From Paulinella micropora (lineage: Eukaryota; Cercozoa; Imbricatea; Euglyphida; Paulinellidae): a stretch of DNA of 20,000 nucleotides. Below are positions 13,989 to 20,000 of the stretch, piece after piece. The notes beneath the pieces were generated by a model, which saw only the letters and a program-made list of their open reading frames with translations, searched no databases and was not told where the DNA came from. Within the stretch, counting starts at the first letter, position 1; every line of letters begins with the position of its first letter. The translations under genes were made by a program, and so were the position numbers. The DNA is taken from assembly GCA_019918135.1 (NCBI GenBank), contig WBZZ01000950.1, positions 45,001 to 65,000 of the forward strand, in the 5' to 3' direction.

Positions 13989-14180
13989 TTACTGCTTCAG
14001 GTACACATGCCCTGCGGGCCAAAACACCTATCTAAATCTATCACACGTCGGCTCTGCCGGACCCGAAATCTTTGAGAAAAAAAAGAAGAGAGGATAATGA
14101 AAATTCATTGTGAGCGGGCAGAATGGTCGACTGGCACTGTATTGTTACTCGCCATGCTAAAGCGACTCAACCATGAGTCC

Positions 14181-17100
14181 TCAATCAGGGCCTTCTGTAA
14201 ACCTAAGATATGCGAGGTCGCCCTCAAGGTTGCCCGCGCTGTAGTCAGGCCTACTTAGGTCCGCTACTTCGGTGACCACCGACCCAGCAGTATGGGAAGC
14301 CATGGAATAGTCATGATCTGACTCAGCCTTGGAAGGCGCCTCGAGCTCGATGCTTGAGGCCGCGGAATATTTGGTGACCTCAGACTCCGCTTGCGAGGGC
14401 AAGCTATATCCTGGCCCTGCTGGCTCAGACCGTGAAAGCGATGCCGAATCACGTGCACCTAAACGGTACGGCCGTTCGAAAATCGGCTGGTCAAAATTGT
14501 TGGTGGGCGACACCGGCGAGAAGGAAGAGGCAAGATCGCTTTCGAGCAGCTTTACATGCATATCCTCCAAGTACTCGAGCACCTGTTGCATGGTAGGTCG
14601 ATCTCTGGGGTCCAGCGCACAACATGCACAATAAATATCCGAGAACTCTGCGGCCTCTTCAGGGAGAGGCAAGCGCCAATTTTCGCCCAGGCAGCTGAGA
14701 AAGTTTTGCTTCAGCTGCTTGCGTGCTTCGGATGAAGATGTGGCTGCTCGTGTCGAAGAGAGATGTGCCCGGACCATTCTGTCCACTCGGTGTCCCGACT
14801 CATCGACGCTCTCCGCACTCATCAAGACTTCCCAAATCACCAGTCCAAACATCCACACATCACTGGGGCGAGAGTAGACGCCATGTATGAGTGCTTCGGG
14901 AGCCATCCAAGCCCATGGGACGAGACCGCCTTGCTCCACACCGTGAGTGTGCTGCGGTGTCTGAAGACGCCGCGTCAGCCCAAAGTCAGCAATGTAGACG
15001 TGATCAAGACCGTCCACGAGGAAGTTATCAGCGCGAACATCACGGTGAATGAACCCTTGGTCGTGCAAGTGTAACAGGCCTGCGGCCGCATCGCAAAGCA
15101 TCCGCAAGCGTTCCTCCTTGGAGGTCGGGGTTGCGGCTAGTCGCTTTGTGAGGCTATTTCCTTGCATGAGCTCCATGACAATGCACGGACGCGGCCCCAA
15201 GTTGTCTATCCCAAAGTATGTCACGACCCGATCACCATACTTGAGCTGTGCGCAGAGCTTAGCCTCCACATTAAAGTCGTCCAAGGCGTCTTGTGTTTTC
15301 TTCTTTAAAGTTGGGGAAATGACCTTGACTGCCACAGGAAGGCCCGTCTGGTTTCGCCCACTCGTGGGCGTGCCCCGTGTGGGGATCCAAAACGCTTTCA
15401 GAACCACCCCAAATTGGCCTCTCCCCAATATCAGCTCGGAGTCTGGCCGAAGGCTTTCCATCACACTCTCTAACGGTAGGCTGCATTCTCGATCCGCAAA
15501 CAGCTCCGAAAACGACACAAGAGCCAGCTCTGCCGCAAGCTTCCCATCTTTTTCGACTGCGCTAGGTTGTTCATATAATATTGCAGCCGGTCCTAACCCT
15601 ATAGCTAGCTTCCGTAAGCTTACCTTTTCTGGAATATCTTCTTGCTCCTTAACATCTGGGGTCGTCACCTCTTTCTTTCCTGGGGTGAGATGCTCTTGCT
15701 TTGGGTTGCGAAAGTCCTCGGAGCCGCCGGAATGCGCAAAAGACAAGCCAAGGTTGCATACCATGCAGCGCTCCCAGCTAGCACTCAGCAGGTACCAGGG
15801 ACAACCCCCTTCGTCGAAAGCGGGCATCTTTTTGTCCATATCTTGCTTGAGCTTTAGGCTCTCGAGCTTCTGGGATTCCTTTGTTAGGAGATTTTGCAAG
15901 TCGTCGATTAGAACCTGAAATTCGATAATGCTTTCATCCACCGGTGCTTTCGATGCCACCTGTCCGCTCCAAACCCCTTCTTGCTCTTGCTGTTGTTGTC
16001 TCCTCCGTAAGGCCTGCACTGTGTCAACTTCTTTTTTCCTGGCCGCGAGCCTGTCTTGAAGCTCCCTCTGACCAAAGCTTACATGGTTGTTTCCTTGGCC
16101 CTGTTCCTGGACCTTGGCCTGTTGCTCCTGTACCTTGGCCTCGTACTCCCGTCGCAAGGTAGCAACGTAGCTCTCTGCCATCTGGATTTTTTCCTCCGTT
16201 TGTTTTATTTGTGCAGCAAGGTGGCCATGGTAATTATTTGCCGCCTTCTGCCAGGGCCATAAAAGAGACGGAATCCAGGGCCCCTTGTAGTCCTTTTTCG
16301 GCGTGATTATAGAGGGTGGTGCCAGGTGGGAAAAAGCACGTCCGGCAGCAGTAGCGGAGTAGAGGGAGAATCTCTCAGGCTTGCGTGCTCGAGAAGGGAT
16401 GGTCGTGGCTTCAAACTTGCGCCCCAATGGTTGATTGACGACGCGGTTTTTGCAGGCCGACATGAAAAGGCAGCGAGGACAGGCGCCCGACATGCGCAAT
16501 TCGGCGTTGAAGTTGGTGAGAGAGGACAGAATTAGGCTGCGCAAGGTATGGATGGCAACCTGGCACATCATTTGGGCGGAGTGGCAACGTTGCAAGAGCT
16601 CAGGAGAATCACCAGTCAACCACAGCTTGACATCAAGCCAGCGGAAGCGGCGGTCTTGCTTGAGAGCCAGAAACATGCTCCAGGGCACCTGGTCCTCTGA
16701 TAAGCTATGGTCCCGCTCCAGCTTGTAGAGCAGGAAGTCTGAATGACGCGCTATCGCCCTTCCGCTCATGTGAATTATTGTTTCTTTGAGCTTGGACATG
16801 AGCAAGGTGAAGATGGTGGACGGGAAAAAGGATTGTCCGGCTTGGACAGACCGCGAACGCCCCCCACGCAGGACCACCGAGAAGCGCGTGGAAATGGTCT
16901 GGTTACTACAAGGGCCAGAGGCTAACTCATTCACGTGGGCAGAAATGATCTGACGGAAACTTTGTCCAATTCTGGACAGACTGGAAGGAAAGACATACAA
17001 CTCCTCACCGTTCGTGCGTTCAGTAAAACAGAGGTGAAGGGTAGTAAGCAAGTCCATGATACGTTGAACATCCTTCTTTTCCAGTTGATGACCGAGATCG

Positions 17101-19697
17101 AAAAACCCCGTGTGTTCCAGAATGTCTTTCCATGCAAATACACCTGGAGCGTCCTCATGGTAAGGAATTCTGGCCTTGTGACCTTCGTCTGCAATGAAGG
17201 AGGCAACCAACTGACCAATGCTAACCATCGGATTGAGAACAACAAAGGCGGCTAGGTCATTGTTGTCCAGGTTGAGAGCACAACCCGCCTTCAGTGTGCC
17301 ATGCTGTGTCTGATTGCAGGCGATGAAGATGTAAGCAGACTCGTGGAGGAAAGTGAGCGCCTCCTTCACTATTTGGTTGTTGATTGTCATCTTACGTGAA
17401 GAAATGGCGGCTATCACAATGTCTTTGCAACGGGCTAAATCTACGATCGGGATCTTTCTTGATCGCCCAAAAACATATGACGTGCCTCGCATCAGCCTCA
17501 AGGCCTCTTTGTGACAAGCTTCGCCAGCGGCTACGTACGAGGAGGGAACCTGGGCATGTTCGCTCAATTCCAGAGTGGTCAGTGTGAGTCCTTGGTAGAG
17601 CTCTGTTGGATAAGAGTTGGACATGGCCAGTCTAGCAAGCTGCACTTGCTGCATACTAGAAGAACCCACAGAAGTGCGGAACCATGCTGGGAACAAGGCA
17701 TTCAGTTTGGCCTCTAACGAGAGGCGGCGCTCCGTGGCCAGCTCACTACTAGCCACCTTGTCCGCGAAGGTGAGAGCAATCATCAAATGCAGGGCAGCAT
17801 CAGTGCCTGCCACCAGGCCGAGCAAGCGGAGCCAGTAGAGTAATTGAGGTTGCATATCTGGATTAATGGGCCAGTCTGCGTCCAGCTGCAGCCGCTCTTT
17901 CATCGACGGAGTTGATTGCCCAGAAGGGAGGGATTGGCGCCATGTCCGTGAAGGGAACGGGCTTGGGGAAGCCTGGCCGGAGGAGCGAGATGCTGGCGAC
18001 GGTTGCGTTGGAGGGTGCGAGGAAGAACTGTCAGACAGTAGTCTTGGTGGTGGTGGGGTTCTTGGAGGACCATTACGATTATGGGATGGTGGAGGGCGTG
18101 GTGGGGGAGAGCGACCAGAGAAAGAGGAAGTATTAGGCAGCGAGGATTTAGGGGGTGAAGAATAGTCCGGTCGCAACGCCTGAGCAGACAACAGCAGCGG
18201 TGGTTGTAAATGATTAAGAGCATGTGACGGTGGTGGCGTTTGAGGTGCGCGAGGTGGAATCGAGAAGGACGATGACATTCGTTGGTTTGGAATAAACTGC
18301 GGGCTTGGAGGAGACAGCGTCTCCCCTTGGGAACTAGACGAAGGAGACTGTGGGAGAGCATGAAGGGCAACTGGAACAGCGCTTCCTAAAGAGGCTATGT
18401 TCGGAGAAGAGGCAGAAAGGAGAGAAGCGTTTGAACTGCGGCACAGCTTTAAAAAGGGAGAGGCATGGTGTGTGATGTTCCTATGATGTTGAAGCGGATG
18501 ATGGCACAGATTCGAAGCAACTAAATATACAGCCAACTGACTCCCAATAAATGCCTGGTGTGCTAAATAGTATTCGGTCTGTCCCGCAAAGTCCAACAGT
18601 TGGACATCGATAGATGATTTCTCGCCTATGATTAGATCTTCTCCTAGGCCTTCTAAAGACAGAGTGGTTTTCTCAACCACACGTACTCCTGGAGTTGACA
18701 CATACAGGGCTTGCTTATAGTGCTTTGCTTTGGCAGCGTTCAGCTCTAGCTCCTTCAAAGTGTTTGCAAGCTGCAGCTTCTCTTCACTGGTAAGAGAGGC
18801 CTTTGCCATCTTCCCTTGTAATGCTTCTGTGTTCAAGCACTCGCTCCATTTCTGCTTCAACAACCAGTCTTGTACTGATTGAGAAAAGCCCCAAAGCTCA
18901 GTCCAGTACTTGACATCGGCTGGCTCCCATCTATTTAAATCAGATGGCAACTGATTCTTCTTTTGAAACACCCTCTCGACCAAAGTAGTCTTTCCTACTC
19001 CACCATGGCCAATCACCATAATACGCACCGGAGTGAGGCGTTCCGAACCTTCGTTTCTCAACTTCAAAAGATATTTCTCCACGCTTATCGCCGTTTCCAG
19101 CTTCTGTTGCGGAGGATTGCGAATATGATTGCCTTTCAGCAGCAGCTTCACTTTGCCCTCTTGCAGCTTCTGCGCCACCAAAGTAGGCTCTTGCAATAGG
19201 GAGGAGAAGGGAAAGTTGCTAATCTCGTTGTAGGAAAGGTTCACCGACATGAGTGTGCTGTGCGCCTTGAAGACCTGGGCGATACTGGCGGCTCCATCGT
19301 TTCCCAACACGTTTCCACTCAGGTCCAGAGCCTTTAGGGTCTGGCTTAAAGTCGTCCAATAGTCTATGGATGTCTGCCTTGATGAGGCATTCTTCACCAC
19401 CTCTTTCTGCAGCAACAACGCTTTCAGCAGGGCCGCTTCTGCTGGTCCGAGGCGTCTGTTTGCCAACTTCAAACGTTTGTGGCTTGTAGCATGCTCGAGC
19501 TCGGCCTTCCGATCTGCTTGCGTCCTGAATGCATCACTTTGGACATGCGTGGGCGTCGCCGTTCTGACCACTATGGAGCTAATAACCTGAATGTTCAAGT
19601 TGTGTTGCAAAAGCCGCAAGAAAAGTTGGCCACTGTCCAAGCTAAGATCATTTCGGCGCATGTCGACTTCAGTAACGGACGAATTGCCGTCCGGACC
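14181..19697 (-). CDS. LRR-Roc-COR-kinase protein (ROCO family), main exon
   Basis: A multidomain GTPase-kinase, probably a cytoplasmic signalling protein. Residue numbers count from 19715, as the open frame runs past the splice site. It has leucine-rich repeats (about 14-200; LDLSGN, VNLSYN) and a Roc GTPase with P-loop GHGGVGKTT at 236-244 and G3 motif DFAGQ at 375-379. A Pro/Ser-rich insertion (about 405-605) follows, then a G4-like TFADK at 649-653. COR covers about 780-915 (VVLNPMVSIGQL, LYVFPSSL). A Gln-rich coiled coil is at about 1165-1245. A TKL-like kinase (about 1420-1725) has GRGQFGVV, VAVK Lys 1464, HRD 1557-1559 with Asn 1564, DFG 1577-1579 and APE 1605-1607, so it looks catalytically competent. 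The Ser-rich tail is short. The coding exon is taken to begin at 19697, after TGTCTCCAG, because no ATG lies upstream in frame before a stop. The 5' coding sequence is therefore in an upstream exon, possibly the one at 19959-19997. If no upstream exon exists, the first internal ATG is about 55 nt in. It is not part of the retroelement. Confidence 0.9.
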   Translation of the reverse strand, partial: GPDGNSSVTEVDMRRNDLSLDSGQLFLRLLQHNLNIQVISSIVVRTATPTHVQSDAFRTQADRKAELEHATSHKRLKLANRRLGPAEAALLKALLLQKEVVKNASSRQTSIDYWTTLSQTLKALDLSGNVLGNDGAASIAQVFKAHSTLMSVNLSYNEISNFPFSSLLQEPTLVAQKLQEGKVKLLLKGNHIRNPPQQKLETAISVEKYLLKLRNEGSERLTPVRIMVIGHGGVGKTTLVERVFQKKNQLPSDLNRWEPADVKYWTELWGFSQSVQDWLLKQKWSECLNTEALQGKMAKASLTSEEKLQLANTLKELELNAAKAKHYKQALYVSTPGVRVVEKTTLSLEGLGEDLIIGEKSSIDVQLLDFAGQTEYYLAHQAFIGSQLAVYLVASNLCHHPLQHHRNITHHASPFLKLCRSSNASLLSASSPNIASLGSAVPVALHALPQSPSSSSQGETLSPPSPQFIPNQRMSSSFSIPPRAPQTPPPSHALNHLQPPLLLSAQALRPDYSSPPKSSLPNTSSFSGRSPPPRPPPSHNRNGPPRTPPPPRLLSDSSSSHPPTQPSPASRSSGQASPSPFPSRTWRQSLPSGQSTPSMKERLQLDADWPINPDMQPQLLYWLRLLGLVAGTDAALHLMIALTFADKVASSELATERRLSLEAKLNALFPAWFRTSVGSSSMQQVQLARLAMSNSYPTELYQGLTLTTLELSEHAQVPSSYVAAGEACHKEALRLMRGTSYVFGRSRKIPIVDLARCKDIVIAAISSRKMTINNQIVKEALTFLHESAYIFIACNQTQHGTLKAGCALNLDNNDLAAFVVLNPMVSIGQLVASFIADEGHKARIPYHEDAPGVFAWKDILEHTGFFDLGHQLEKKDVQRIMDLLTTLHLCFTERTNGEELYVFPSSLSRIGQSFRQIISAHVNELASGPCSNQTISTRFSVVLRGGRSRSVQAGQSFFPSTIFTLLMSKLKETIIHMSGRAIARHSDFLLYKLERDHSLSEDQVPWSMFLALKQDRRFRWLDVKLWLTGDSPELLQRCHSAQMMCQVAIHTLRSLILSSLTNFNAELRMSGACPRCLFMSACKNRVVNQPLGRKFEATTIPSRARKPERFSLYSATAAGRAFSHLAPPSIITPKKDYKGPWIPSLLWPWQKAANNYHGHLAAQIKQTEEKIQMAESYVATLRREYEAKVQEQQAKVQEQGQGNNHVSFGQRELQDRLAARKKEVDTVQALRRRQQQQEQEGVWSGQVASKAPVDESIIEFQVLIDDLQNLLTKESQKLESLKLKQDMDKKMPAFDEGGCPWYLLSASWERCMVCNLGLSFAHSGGSEDFRNPKQEHLTPGKKEVTTPDVKEQEDIPEKVSLRKLAIGLGPAAILYEQPSAVEKDGKLAAELALVSFSELFADRECSLPLESVMESLRPDSELILGRGQFGVVLKAFWIPTRGTPTSGRNQTGLPVAVKVISPTLKKKTQDALDDFNVEAKLCAQLKYGDRVVTYFGIDNLGPRPCIVMELMQGNSLTKRLAATPTSKEERLRMLCDAAAGLLHLHDQGFIHRDVRADNFLVDGLDHVYIADFGLTRRLQTPQHTHGVEQGGLVPWAWMAPEALIHGVYSRPSDVWMFGLVIWEVLMSAESVDESGHRVDRMVRAHLSSTRAATSSSEARKQLKQNFLSCLGENWRLPLPEEAAEFSDIYCACCALDPRDRPTMQQVLEYLEDMHVKLLESDLASSFSPVSPTNNFDQPIFERPYRLGARDSASLSRSEPAGPGYSLPSQAESEVTKYSAASSIELEAPSKAESDHDYSMASHTAGSVVTEVADLSRPDYSAGNLEGDLAYLRFTEGPD

Positions 19698-19958
19698 CTG
19701 GAGACACAAGGACAAGAATTATGCCTAGTTTTTAAGCGCAATAAGCAATGACTTCCACTATTTGGTTCTCAGTCAAAGATTGAGGATAGAACCTGTACCA
19801 TGACTCGCTAGAAAGTTCTTGATGGGATCTTTCGAATAAACCGAACGAGAAATAAGGACCAGATTTGATTGAAAATGAAGTTCTTAAAGTCATTACTAAT
19901 TGCATATGGCATCTATGAACGTGTCAGGTAAAATTTTTCAATACTTGCCTTCACTTAC
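19698..19958 (-). other. Predicted intron in the ROCO gene
   Basis: The acceptor is TTCTTGTCCTTGTGTCTCCAG-GG at 19698 and the donor AAA-GTAAGTG begins at 19958, giving a 261-nt intron. Both sites match consensus well. The ROCO frame has a TAA just upstream of the acceptor, so splicing or an internal start is required. Only RNA data would confirm the pairing. Confidence 0.55.
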
Positions 19959-19997
19959 TTTGTAACGTACCGTACGCACACTCACACACAGCGTCAT
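19959..19997 (-). CDS. Candidate first exon of the ROCO gene (13 codons)
   Basis: An ATG at 19997 gives 13 codons ending exactly at the donor at 19958, and the join to 19697 keeps frame (phase 0). The peptide begins MTLCVSV and shows no LRR pattern. The sequence ends at the window edge, so an earlier start is possible. This is a weak prediction resting on the splice sites and frame. Confidence 0.3.
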
Positions 19998-20000
19998 AGT
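19998..20000. other. Window edge
   Basis: Only three bases lie beyond the candidate ATG, so the promoter of the ROCO gene is not in the window. Confidence 0.6.

Larger units (their letters stand above)
13770..14180. other. Intergenic region between the ROCO gene and the retroelement
   Basis: No gene is seen. The left part is AT-rich, with ATTATTAATATTA at 13810-13822 resembling a similar AT patch at 163-176. The middle holds the GC-rich hairpin and C25 run described below. The right part is the 3' untranslated region of the ROCO gene; no AATAAA was found close to its stop. Confidence 0.5.

Noticed and set aside
17866..18165. Plus-strand Gly-rich frame opposite the ROCO insertion
   Set aside because: It is the complement of the Pro/Ser-rich coding segment.

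Overview
The window is eukaryotic nuclear DNA. It holds a Ty3/Gypsy-type retroelement with gag, protease, RT, RNase H and integrase, next to a large LRR-Roc-COR-kinase (ROCO family) gene. The ROCO reading frame appears to start at a spliced exon (pyrimidine tract plus CAG at 19698), and both units read on the minus strand. The lineage cannot be fixed from sequence alone. ROCO proteins with a fused kinase are known from amoebae and animals, and ROCO genes also occur in several algae. No bacterial operon structure, tRNA, rRNA or CRISPR array was seen.

Layout, following minus-strand transcription from right to left. (1) 19997-14181: the ROCO-kinase gene, one exon of about 1,838 codons, probably preceded by at least one short upstream exon. 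(2) 14180-13770: an intergenic stretch with a 92-bp GC-rich near-perfect hairpin (13873-13964) abutting a 25-C run. (3) 13760-13682: a TATA box, a predicted 40-nt leader and a GTAAGG donor-like site, taken as the 5' end of the retroelement transcript. (4) 13680-12200: non-coding or decayed sequence with three diverged copies of a roughly 175-bp repeat and one small ORF. (5) 12190-8957: four consecutive ORFs (161, 272, 91 and 456 aa) that are highly charged, Trp-rich and partly homologous to each other. (6) 8751-770: gag-protease, then RT, RNase H and integrase, broken into four frames at G/C homopolymers. (7) 769-1: a 3' region with a 57-bp tandem repeat and no recognisable LTR edge.

The most interesting feature is the retroelement's expanded 5' half. 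Each of the four accessory ORFs, and gag itself, has a motif CTACGTTAG (or a close variant) 2 to 46 nt before its ATG. The putative leader ends in the nearly identical CTACGTAAGG. This looks like one common 5' donor with a series of acceptors, which would make subgenomic mRNAs as retroviruses do, or alternatively a trans-spliced leader. Three ORFs share a W...R..(V/M)Y...W motif followed by an RH..W motif, so they appear to be duplicated modules. The 456-aa ORF is itself an internal tandem duplication.

Other oddities in the element: an 18-G run exactly where gag-protease must pass to RT, in the -1 direction; a protease with D-T-M where D-T-G is expected; long extra segments between protease and RT and between RNase H and integrase; and no pair of matching LTRs inside the window. 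The copy is probably not fully functional, or the assembly has homopolymer errors.
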